Shown: piece by piece, positions 52,711 through 63,939 of the stretch | Layout: every line of letters begins with the position of its first letter | Position numbering within the stretch: position 1 is the stretch's first letter | NCBI RefSeq assembly: GCF_003254395.2 | Contig: NC_037638.1 | Span: forward strand, 5,567,001-5,631,000 | Source of the DNA: Apis mellifera | Taxonomy: Eukaryota; Arthropoda; Insecta; Hymenoptera; Apidae | Reading direction: 5' to 3' | Length of the DNA: 64,000 nt | Position numbers and translations under genes: made by a program | Notes under the pieces: model-generated | The model's input: the letters and a program-made list of their open reading frames with translations, nothing else | Databases searched by the model: none | Told to the model about the DNA's origin: nothing

Positions 52711-52740
52711 GAGTAAAACGAATGGCAGTGTTTATACACC
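52711..52740 (-). promoter_or_regulatory. TATA-type core promoter candidate (minus strand)
   Basis: Minus-strand TATAAA at 52736-52731 is followed 26 bases later by a CTCACA initiator-like site. A GATCG element sits about 26-30 bases beyond that, close to the DPE position. The block lies in a GC-richer island (52680-52830, with CCGCGG and several CpG) within AT-rich DNA. It is the best-looking core promoter upstream of the Mmp start codon. TATA spacing is slightly short of the usual 28-33 bases. Confidence 0.35.
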
Positions 52741-52833
52741 GTGAAGAAAGACGACGCGGACAGCCCTCACGCGTACGGTGTACCGCGGGCGACTGGCGCT
52801 ACTTTCCTTCAACTTTCGACCCACCATGTATTC

Positions 52834-53267
52834 CAGTGTTTCCCAACGTGGGGAGTAAGCCAGAGAGGGGCCATCTCGACATTTTAGAGAAACAATTAAT
52901 TAAAGTTAAATACCGCTTGATTTAAGGTGTAATATCTAATATTTCAAAACGTAGAAGAAATTTTACAATTTTACAATTTTCTGTACATCTTTGTTTAGGA
53001 AAAATAAATTAGATTATAGAGATTGTAGATCATTACAAAGGAATTTGTAACTTCATTTAAAAATTAAAGAATGCGTAGACCAAATATTTGGATATATTTT
53101 AAAACATAAAAAAATGATAAAAATGAAGTTGGATATTTTAATTAAACAGGGCAGAATATTTAAGTTATACTTTTCAGAACTTTATCAATTATTAATTGTC
53201 GAAACAAGCATACGAATTTTTGAGACATTGAAATGGAGCTTGAATAAAAAAAGGTTGGGAAACACTG
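52834..53267. mobile_element. hAT-like MITE (non-autonomous DNA transposon), 434 bp
   Basis: The two ends are inverted copies: CAGTGTTTCCCAAC at 52834-52847 and GTTGGGAAACACTG at 53254-53267. CAGTG-starting ends of this type are characteristic of the hAT superfamily, which makes 8-bp target duplications. The flanking octamers are ATGTATTC (left) and ATATATCC (right), identical at 6 of 8 positions, consistent with an old insertion. The interior encodes no transposase; the open frame spanning its right part is incidental. It lies just upstream of the candidate Mmp promoter. Confidence 0.75.
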
Positions 53268-56200
53268 ATATATCCCTACCACGCTTGTTGTCTCTCTTCA
53301 GAAGCTACATTATATCCTTATGTGTTCTATATTTCAATGTGTCGTCCAATAAATTTTATTACTATTTTATCAATATTTGCTATATTATTATTATTTTATC
53401 AGTAAGGTTTAATGAAGATTATTATTTTTTATTTCATCAATATTGTGTATCTCTGACAATAATTAAAATGTATATGTTTGATAAAAAAAGAGAAACAATA
53501 ATTTTTATTGGAATAATACAAATAATACAATTGATGGAATTCAATTTTATAATCTTGTGAAATATATTACATTTTTATTAAAAATATATCAGGTTAACAC
53601 ATATTAATAAATATTATTTATTTTTATAAGAAATTTGATTTTCAATTTCATTTTAATATTTGCTAAAGTAAATTTTATTTGAAAAAATCGAATATAACAA
53701 ATATCAAGTATAAATATTTTGTTCATCTTTTACATTCCTAATATAATCGTGATCTGATCACCATAGAAATTCGATGACGAAATCCTAGCTTATTTTAAAA
53801 GAATTGCAAAATATATATATATATATATATTTTATACATGAATATTTGAACGTAATGTAGACCTTCTTTTCTGCCTCCTTATACTTTGAATATATGTATA
53901 ATTATATGTGTATTCACAATACATCAATATATCACAATTCCTAATCTCAATTCTGTACATACATAAATAAAGCTTTTATATTTTATATCAAAATTTTTTT
54001 AAATTCTTCAAAGATGAATTAAACAAAATTTTTTTTGAAAGAATAATAACTCATTTTATTATTAATATTTTATTTAGATTTAAAACAAATAAATTTGTTC
54101 AATATATATAAAGAAATAATATTGTAATTCATTTATTATTGATATTCAGATTAATTTTAAAAATTTTTGAAATAATTTTATTCAGATTCATAAAATAATT
54201 ATTGCTATTTTTTTTAAATAAATAAATGTTCATTTTATTGTAACTTATTCCATTTCTTGTGTTATTCATTCAACTGAAAATATCCACTATGTTTCAACTG
54301 CTCCCGTTTCTATTTATAAATTCAAGGAGCAGTGAATAGCATTGTAAAGAAAACTAAAAATGTTCCATTTAATTGACCACTAAAAAACGATGGGTATCAA
54401 TTATCCATGTTCGACCCTGTCTTTACACATCCGAAACACCTACACATAGCGATGATTCTTGCAAACTTTTCATCAAATTACCTTCTCTCACCTTCAAAAT
54501 TTAGAGCCTTGAGTTAAAACCTTGAGTAGTAATTTCGTATTTTACAAGCTAATGGAAATCCACTGCAAAAATCACTTTAAAAATAATATTAATTTTTTAT
54601 CAAAATATAGAATCTTATTTTTTGTAGTAAGTTGATAAATTAAAAAAAATTTGCAATTATTGTATCTATTTTGTATTATATTCTTTAAATAAAGTTATTA
54701 TAAAAAAGAACGAATATATAAATATTGAATTAACAATTTTTATGTTATTAATTAAAATTTGTATTATTGATTATTTGTTTGAATTTTTTAAAATTGCATT
54801 ATATATTTTATCATAGTGTTACAATTATGATTAAAACAAATTCGATAATTTAATAAATATAATACAATTTTGTAAATATTTAGTAAATATATTACAATTT
54901 TGATATAATTCATAAGTATGAACAACAAAAATATTAATTTGCAATAGTAAATATCAATAGGTTATATTAATTTTTTATATGAAAGCACGAAATTTGTAAA
55001 TGAGGTTATGTCTCTGTAATCTTAAATGAGATTATGTCACTTGTTTACTGTGCACAAACAGCTATATAAATTTAATACAAAAACTGCCTTTATCAAAAAT
55101 ATATAGATTCATGAATAAATACACTTTATAAAATTATAAAAATCTACATAATATATATATTAAAATATAATTTATTGCGTATAATAGAAAATTATTCACT
55201 GTATGTATAAATTGATATTGAAAAAGGATAGATATTTAATTAAATTAAAGATGATTAAAAAAAAAGAAAAAAGAAAATGAAAAAAACAACTATATGAACA
55301 ATGATTAACTACGATGTACACAACACAGGGACAATTGTATCAATATCAATATCTGAGAAGAATAACGTGGGCCAACGACCAGCCATTTCCCGCAAGATAA
55401 AAGTGCGTTAGAACAAGAGATATAAGCGATGAGTTCATCCTGCCAAAGACAAGTGGGTGTCCTCAGGAAGTACAACACCGGAACCACGGCAAATTCCGGC
55501 GCTAACTTCTCCAATATGACAATTATAAAACTGCCTTTTGTTAAATGGACAGTTGATTTAGAGAAATTACGTACTTAGTTGGAGAGAACGTAAGGTGGAA
55601 ATATTAACGCAACAGATAATATATATATATGTAATATAACTTTTGTTATAAAAGAAATATATTGTATACGAATATAAGAGAAAAAACTAGAATAATACGA
55701 AGAATAACCATTATAATATATATGAAATTTAAAATTAAAAAAAAAAGTTGCAATTTTGAGGTTATGTCATTACTTTTTCGAATCAATGTTATTGTTAATG
55801 ACAATATGTCCAGGTTATATGAAACATATTATTAAAAATAGACAAAAAATAGTATTTATCTCTTAATAATAACATTTTAATCGAATATCTTATGTTTTTA
55901 TAATTATTTCATATTTTATTTTTGTTACTTGTGCTACAAATTTTATAAGGATAAAACTACTTACATAGCATTCTTAGCGATTTATTTTGTATAACTGTTT
56001 CTTCACGATAAGATGGACATTTGTAGGATGTTTCAGTAGGATGATCATTTTTTGCAATGAGTACTTGACACCAGACGATATATTGGCAGGGATCGTCCAT
56101 CATAGATTCCTCATGAATTACAAGGTCTTTCAAAAATCATTTATGGGCGAGTTAACCTATTAATAATATCTTTTATTATCAATTATCAAAAAATATATTT

Positions 56201-57931
56201 CTTCATTTCTTCATTTTTATTTAAAAAAATATATAAATTTGCCGCAGCTTAGTCACAACAGTATATATGTATATATAAGTAAAAAATTTGACTAACTGGA
56301 AATTCCATTATTTCAATATGCGAATAAATTGTTTGTTGCGTGTGAAACTTACGTAAAAACGAATAAAAAGACGAGTAAGAACATTGATATAGAAATATCA
56401 AAATGATTCATAAACATACGCGGCACACCGGAAGTCACTGAAGGATGTATTGTTCCGAAGGATGGTGACCTCTGTCTCTCTGTCTACCGCGGGTCAATCG
56501 CCTTTTTACCAATTAACTCGATGCCTCTGTCGTCGTAAATTGACCAGTAATTTCTAACCTAAATTTACTGTATCTAAAAATTTAATTATTTACTAGAATT
56601 ATTCAAAATATAGTACGATTAAAATATACAATTTTAGTTATATATATTTTTTCTTATATTTTTATATATTATTTATATATAATTTTATATGTAGATATTT
56701 TATATTCATATATATTTAATAAAAATATATTTTATGTATTATAATCTAATTTAATTTTATTTATCATTAATTCTGCACGAAATGGATTAATTAATCGATA
56801 ATCGATAATCGGTTCTTAATAAATTATTTTATTAAACAGAAATCGAATAGAATTTTTTAGAAATCGTTCTATTTTTTAATTAATAGTTAACAAAGAAAAA
56901 TAAAGTTAATTGGATATCAGAGTCATCTGTTGACCGCATAAATTTTGCAAAATAAATATGCAATAGAAATGCAATTAGTATAACAAGGATAAAGACAGGA
57001 TAAAAATTGTTGAATCAACGCCATCTTCAGAATGCCGCTGATAAAACAAACACGTAGATAAGAAAAGCAAATAGTGAAAGGTTAGAAATAGAATAAGAAT
57101 TGATATTCAACGCCATCTGTTGATTATAAAAAATATTTCTTACAAATAAAAAATAGAAATTGATGATCTGCACTATCTTTCGAGTACCTTTGCAAAATCT
57201 CTTTGATATTAAAGAGATAATGTTTGTTTTCAATTATTGTTTATCCTAGTTTAACTTGTTTTTAGAGAGATATCATTGGCAATAGATGGCGTTAACGATC
57301 AATTTTTATTTATCTCTATTCTCTTATTATTTATTCTTCTTATCTTATTTCATTTGCAACATTGACATTGATTCTACAATTTTTAACTTATTTCTGTCCT
57401 TCCTCTCATTTTTTGATTTTTTTATCTTGATATTGATGTATGATTAAAATATAGGGTGAACTGAACACATTTAATACATATTATGCATATATATTTCAAG
57501 GTACTTTTTAATTGTTATGTAAAAAATGATTACGAATTTATCTATTTCCATATAATTTATAACAATTTATTTATTTAGAACTTAATAATCTAACAATTTA
57601 TTTAAAAAATTTATTTTCTTTTACTTTTTTATGAAAAGATATACATTAATAACTTTATGAAAGAATATAAATATATTCTTAATTATAGTTAAAAATATCT
57701 TTATATTAAATATAATAAATATAAAATATCTTTTCATAAATTGATATAAATATAAATAAAATAAATAAATATAAATATGAAATAATAAATTAAATGAAGA
57801 AAGCAATATAAATATAAAATATAAATATAATAACATATTCTTAATCACAATTAAAAATATATTATAGTTTTTTTTTTAGAAATTTTTTGTTTTTTAAAAT
57901 AAATTATTAATACATATGTGTATTAATACAT

Positions 57932-57984
57932 ATGTTAATGCATATGTTAAACATATGTTAATGCATATGTTAAACATATGTTTA
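57932..57984. repeat. 23-bp tandem repeat with nested palindromes
   Basis: Two exact 23-base units plus a partial third. Each unit contains ATGCATAT and AACATATGTT, both palindromic or nearly so (CATATG is an E-box). The array starts right after the 3' end of the orphan gene in its direction of transcription. Confidence 0.85.
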
Positions 57985-58032
57985 AGCAGTAATAATATAT
58001 GCATAATTTTTACTACACTAAAATAAATTCCA

Positions 58033-58049
58033 TTTATTCATACTTTATT
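58033..58049 (-). terminator. Polyadenylation signals of the orphan gene
   Basis: Minus-strand AATAAA occurs twice: at 58049-58044, overlapping the TAA stop codon, and at 58038-58033, just after it. As with Dld, the signal is unusually close to the stop codon. Confidence 0.4.
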
Positions 58050-59543
58050 TTGGCGTAGCAGGTATTACACGTATATAAGGTATTCTGTGTCTTCTTATAT
58101 ATTTATTTAGCATTGGCGACCGTTTTAAATTTTCTAACAAAAAAAATTAAATACGTATTAATAATAAATTGTTAATTTTTACGATAAGATATAAATTTCA
58201 TATTAAAAATTTATCATTTAAAATTTATTTATTAAAATTACTTACTTTTGTTATTTTTATTATCTAAATTCGCAAAATATTGCCTTAAGTATTTTACTGG
58301 TTTAATCGGTGATGTACTTATATAATTTGATCTATTTCTTATATAGGGTGGTGTATAAATCTTTTGTGAATTATTAGTTAATATTTTCTCATTTTGTTGT
58401 TCATTTTTTTCATCTAAAAGAATTGTAATCATATAATAATAAAAATAATGATGTAAATACATTTATCGTAATAATTCTAACCTTCAATATATTTCGGTAA
58501 AGATACACTTCTCCGTTTTGTACTTTGTTTCTTTTTTATTGGAGATTTTTTTTCATCATTTGGCGTTGCATTATCATTTTCTAATTTTAAAGAATCATCC
58601 ATTGATAAATTGTTTGCCTTTTGAAAAATTTCCTCGGTTACTTTTTTAACATCACCCGATATGCTCGAAGATATACTTTCATTGCTTATATCACTAGTAA
58701 TAAATATATGTTGATTTCTATATTTTTTTTCTCTTCTGTGAGAAGTGAAATTTTTCAATTTGTCTATTAATCTTCCGGACCATTTACTACTATCATTTCT
58801 CTGTGAATTACTAGAACTTTCATTGGAATTTTCTAATATTGTATTTATGCTTCTAGAATCTAATATATGCTGTGAAGATAAAGCAATAATTTTATCAGGA
58901 TCTTTTACATTATCGATAGTGGTTATAACAATATTATTAGATTTTTGTGTTTGACAAATTAAAAGATTATTATTTACTTCATCTGCATTGTCCCAATTAT
59001 CCATTGAATAATCACTGTTTGAACTTCTGTTAATCGAACTTACATTTGACTGTCTTGCGATTCCATTATACTTTCCTAAAATTTCCTCAAACATGTTCCT
59101 TAACAGCGTTCTCAATGGAATGTATCCTTCATGATTCTCCTCTTCGATATTTGTACGTTGTTCATCTTCCAAATTATCCGAATTTTCTTGTTCCGAGTTC
59201 GAATCAATCGTAAAATTGGACAAAGGTTTTAAACTTGTACTATCGGTGTGTTCAAATAACGTTTCATTTTGTTCTTCGATGTACGAATGATAACTATTAT
59301 TATTAATGTCGGAATTTAACATATCATTATCATCGATTGACATAAGCATCGCTTTGTTTAAACTTATTGTAGAATTTGAGCTTTCACTATAAACTGAATA
59401 GAATAATATTACTACGTTTATTTTTAAGAAAATGTTATCTATATATACTTTTTGATTTAAATGTTAATAATTTTTTTTTAATACAAGTCATTTTAATACT
59501 CACAACTATAAGCCAAATCCATAGTAGAGTTCGTCGATTCCAT
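58045..59543 (-). CDS. Uncharacterised Ser/Asn-rich protein, 402 aa, 4 exons
   Basis: I do not recognise this gene. Exons on the minus strand: 59504-59543, 58482-59393, 58246-58413 and 58045-58133. Donors are GTGAGT, GTTAGA and GTAAGT; acceptors are TTCAG, TTTAG and GTTAG. Phases agree at all three junctions, giving 402 aa and a TAA. The protein is rich in Ser, Asn, Asp and Glu over residues 1-290, with a hydrophobic, probably helical segment, YIPLRTLLRNMFEEIL, near residue 100. A bipartite-NLS-like stretch, KKSPIKKKQSTKRRS, spans 295-309. The C-terminus is basic with TPPYIRNR and RRHRIPYIRVIPATPK. No signal peptide or membrane span is visible. The start could be ATG 59543 or the in-frame ATG eight codons later. 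The Asn/Lys bias partly reflects base composition. A disordered nuclear protein is an inference. Confidence 0.8.
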
Positions 59544-60395
59544 ATTTGTACCTTTTCCTGACTGTTTAAAGACAGTCGAAGAAACAGTTCCATGTATATT
59601 TTTTTCTTTGACCTTCTGAAGTTCAATATGTGTTATGACACGTACACGTTAACCGTTCTTTGTATCTCGAGACAGAAAGAAAAACGTTACATTTAGCCTT
59701 CCACATTCTATTTACCAACAGACATTTATACGTAACGAAAACATTTATATTGTAATTTTATTATTAAAGAATAACCAGTAAAAATTATTATTACTAAAAA
59801 AAAAAAATCTATAACGTAAAACAAGAATTGATTAAAATTAATTATAATTTTTAATGTAAAAGTTAAAATAAAGATTTTTTTTACAATTAATTTTAAATAG
59901 TTTTATCATTTCTAAAAAAGAATAAAAAAAAATGAAAACAATTTAAAAATATCTATGAAACGAAACATCAAAATGTGATAATAAGGGGCCAATAAAAAAA
60001 ACAAGTGATCTTCTCAATTTTGTAGCGCAAGTGATATCATTTAATGCCAAGCAATCAAATAACATCGACATCGGATAATTGAAGGCATGGCAGAAAATTA
60101 TTTTAACAATTATATGTATTTCGTCATTTTCTCGTAACTCGAGCTCGCAAAAGACGATGATGTAAAAAAAATTTTTAAACATAAATTTCATCTTTTGCTT
60201 CTTTCCTCTTTTTTCATATATATATATATATATATTTCACACAATGCAAAATTTCAATTATTTCTTTTTATCGCTCTAATTCATACACTCTTACTTAAAT
60301 TATCACGTATATATATATATCATAAGAAAACACAATTACAAACTTTTCCAATACTGAATCACAAAAATAAGAGAAATATTTCTCTTGCCTATATA

Positions 60396-60429
<34 letters not shown>

Positions 60430-61124
60430 AGAGAAAAAGAAAAGAGAGACAAAAAAAACATTTCGTTCTTTCGAAAAAGTGAAAATGAGTGATTGCATTC
60501 GTTTCCTTTCTAAGCTTCGCAATACTCTTGTTAACATTTATTACTAATAAAATCAAGAAAATAATCAGTCTAATTTATTTCGTGATCATGCTCTTCTCGT
60601 TCTTCTTTCTTCTTCTTCTTCTTCTTCTTCTTCTTCTAACCTCTGCTGTTAATTGGTTCGCTTCGCGCTTGCTTTTTTTCCTTTCTCTTTCTTTCTTTAA
60701 CGATATCCTTTATTGTCGCTATATTTACAAAAAAGAAAAAAAAATAAAAAAAAAAAAAAAAAAAGAAGCTGATACATGTATTATATTTACTCGATTTACA
60801 TAATCGATATAAGTTATAATTTCGTTTCACGAAATACGACGATTCCGTTTACCGCTCTACCGCGTTTTATAAAAACAATAATGTCCGACCCGCGAAATTC
60901 GTATTTCTACATAATGTAGTAACTAGAAAAATAGTTATGTTTTTTTTTTTAAGATAATATACAGATTCTTCGAAGTTCCTTGTCTTCCGGGACGAATAAT
61001 AATGAATAATGAAATAATAAAATCTGAGATTTCTATATATATATTTTTAGAAGGGAAAGTTCCCGATCTGAAGTCTCGGCAAAATGCGCGCGAAAATTTG
61101 AAATACACGCTTACTCAACAGATC

Positions 61125-61215
61125 CTTTCCTATTAGTACTAATAGTAATAATAATAGTAATAATAATAATTATAATATTAGTGATAATAAAATAATGATA
61201 ATAATAATAATAATC
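61125..61215. repeat. AT-rich trinucleotide microsatellite (AAT/ATA)
   Basis: Interrupted run of AAT, AGT and GAT triplets. A second, perfect ATA run is at about 61664-61692. Confidence 0.85.
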
Positions 61216-61663
61216 ATCGTTTGTTGTACAAATGATAGAAACGTCTTTCTACACACTAATACTTATTACACATGTATAGATTTATGCATATATACATATG
61301 TGTAAATGTAATGTATATATATATATACATAGATATATATATATATATATATATAACATTTCAATGATGATCAACAAAATTTACTTGATGAACTTTTTTT
61401 TTTTTTTTTTTTTTTTTTTACGCAGGACAGTTGAAACTAACGAAGGCAGAGAAAATTCGTACTCATTGGTCGTACTCATTGCAATAAATACAAATTTTCG
61501 AACGCTATTTTTTTTTCTTTTTTTCTTTTTTCTTTTAAATATAATATACAACAATGTAACAGCATTTAGACGGGTATCATATCAAACCGAATAAGTTGCA
61601 TTCAGTGCATGTTGGGTGCAACCAATGTAAAAACGCATGTTTTTATTATATTCGACAAACAAA

Positions 61664-61695
<32 letters not shown>

Positions 61696-62007
61696 TAACA
61701 AAAACTACGTGTACCACAGTGAACTTGAAAAGCGCACGAATTTCAGGTGAGATCGAGATAAATAGTGCACGTTCGGTCGTGTAACATTATATACATACAT
61801 ATATATATATATAAAAAAAAGAAAGGAAGAAAATTATTATTGAAAATAAAAGCGAATCAAATAAAATGATTCGATTAAAGTTAAAAAAAAAAAAAAAAAA
61901 AAAAAAATAAAGAAAAAACAAAATGCCAATGTACGACGGAAAATGTAAAAATAAATGTGTGTATGTATATATAATATACTTATTAAATAAAATAGAAAAT
62001 GATCGTT

Positions 62008-62051
<44 letters not shown>

Positions 62052-63033
62052 GGAAAATAATTCAATATCAAACGAAAGATGGAAGAAAATAATAATTATA
62101 AAATCGCAACTTGCGTCTTATTAATATATAAACGTAATTTTCTGTCGCATCTTATTGGCGCATTTTGTATCACCATTTGCCCCACCCCCTCTCCCTTTTT
62201 TCTCCCCACCTTTCTACACTGCGTCTCCTTAACAACACTCTCTTTATAAGAAAAACTCTATTTGTCGCATACATACATATATACATACATTAAAATTGAT
62301 AGAATATACATAAATGTATAGTAAGTAACAAAATTGTTTTTTTTTTCTTTTTTTTTTTTTGCGATCACTTATAATTTTGTTGCGAGAGAAAACAAACTTG
62401 AAAAATAAATTCGATTTTTTTTCTTTTTTCCTTTTTTTTTTCTCATATATCTACAAAAAAATGGAGACGAGAAAATATCCTTCTCCTAAATAAAAAACGA
62501 TATATCAAGGAATGTGCCAGATTTATATATAAGGTTGTTTTGTTTCTCCTTCCTTTCTTTTTCTTTATTTCTGCCTTTTTATTTCTCTTTTCTTCGTTAT
62601 TTTTTTTTTTTTTATTATTTTTAAGTAACTAACCACAAGAGTCAGACGAGAAAACGTCGATTTCATGATTATCTCTAAAACAGAATATAAAAAGTGTAAC
62701 TTTGATACAGAAAATCGTTAGTAGTGCACACACATCGAGATGTTCGAAGAGAGAGAGAGAGAAAAAAAAAAAAAAAAAGAATTAAATTAGCTTCTAAAGA
62801 CTTCGGGTGCCACTATCTAAAAATAATCGTCTAAAAATTTTTTTAACATTATTCCTTTTCAAATATATTCATACAAGCATTCATACAACGACGCTGTTAT
62901 TTATTTATTTATTCGACCATATATTTTGCACGATATACTTTCATTTTCACCTCTGACCCTCCTCTGATAACCGCAGAATTCACCTTCTTCTTCGTAAGTA
63001 TTTAAAGAGAAAGTTTAAAGTTTACGAAACGAT

Positions 63034-63038
<5 letters not shown>

Positions 63039-63094
<56 letters not shown>
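63039..63094. repeat. (GA)n microsatellite
   Basis: Fifty-six bases of perfect GA, about 28 units. Confidence 0.95.
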
Positions 63095-63097
<3 letters not shown>

Positions 63098-63918
63098 TCT
63101 GTATAATTAAAAAAATAAGGCGTACCGTGCAGAAACTCAACAAGGAAAAAAAGAAATAATAAATAGAAAAAAAAAAACAGATAAAAAAAGATATGGATAT
63201 TTTCGAAATTATAATTCGTTTGTTCTTGAATCCCATGATTCTCGTTAGATCGTAACGTGTACTTTTTTCCTATATACTCTCAATGCACTTGTTGAAACTT
63301 ACATATATATATATATATCTCATATTCGATTTTTCTTTCCATTTTCCTTTTTACTCGATATATATTTAGCCTCTGCGATTGCGAGTTGAACACACCGCGC
63401 TTACTAGCACTTCACATCGTTTACAAATTAAACGCAGGAGACGAATGTCGATCCATTTCTCACATTTCATTTATGATTGCTTTTTCTTCTTTTTTTTTTC
63501 TTATTTTTTTTTTTTTTTTTCCATGCAACATATATTCGTACATACGTATCGAAGGATGAATCTTATAGAAATTTTCTCGCTCGAATTCTACGACCTGGTG
63601 ATATTGATATTGGATTTCTTTGTTTGTGTATGTATCTATATCGCACACGACTAAAGGAAGAGAAGAAAAAAAAAAAAGGGAAAAAAGATCACGAAGAAAT
63701 AGAGCGACTTATTATATCACAGTATCGACGCAAGCTTGTATGAAATCGCAGATAGAACAGCATAAAGGCCAAATGGCGACACTACGCGCTTTTCTCGTTA
63801 TTTTTCTCTCGGTATGAATAATTATTCGAGGAGGACAATAATTTGTTTTCTTCGTTCTCACTTGTAAGAAGCATTGAAATGTTCACGCACTTTATCATTC
63901 TCTCTCTCTCACACACAA

Positions 63919-63932
63919 ATGCGCATGCGCGC
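63919..63932. promoter_or_regulatory. Perfect NRF1/Ewg-type site
   Basis: TGCGCATGCGCG matches the palindromic YGCGCAYGCGCR consensus of NRF1 (erect wing in insects) at every position. Such sites are concentrated at promoters. Flanking CT and CACT repeats are common in insect 5' flanks. No gene can be assigned inside the window, so the promoter would serve a gene beyond the right edge, or the site is chance within a repeat-rich tract. Confidence 0.4.
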
Positions 63933-63939
63933 CTCACTC

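Larger units (their letters stand above)
52741..58044. other. Intergenic region between the Mmp promoter and the orphan gene
   Basis: AT-rich. It contains the hAT-like MITE (52834-53267) and a GC-richer block at 55300-55520, open on both strands with no recognised product. A second island at 56420-56550 contains CCGCGG. A cluster of CGCCATCT motifs lies at 56.92-57.29 kb, and the 23-bp repeat at its right end. The reading frame at 53114-53560 is AT-rich, overlaps the MITE end and has no homology I recognise, so it is not called. Confidence 0.6.
59544..63918. other. Low-complexity region, no gene recognised
   Basis: Very dense simple sequence: A runs of 28, 27 and 38 bases (about 60400, 61881 and 62012-62049), T runs (26 bases at 61394-61419, plus about 62338 and 63507), (TCT)n at 60604-60636, TA runs at about 60216, 61314 and 61329, and the GA run at 63039. 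Open frames here are translations of poly-Phe/Lys tracts. The texture resembles long insect 3' UTRs or promoter-proximal non-coding DNA, but nothing fixes a strand. Confidence 0.55.

Noticed and set aside
53114..53560. 148-codon open frame
   Set aside because: It is AT-driven (Ile/Phe/Tyr rich), starts inside the MITE, crosses its terminal repeat and has no splice or homology support.
60195..60830. Several 60-104 codon open frames in the right part
   Set aside because: They translate poly(A), poly(T) and TCT tracts into Lys or Phe/Leu runs on both strands, with no coding signal.
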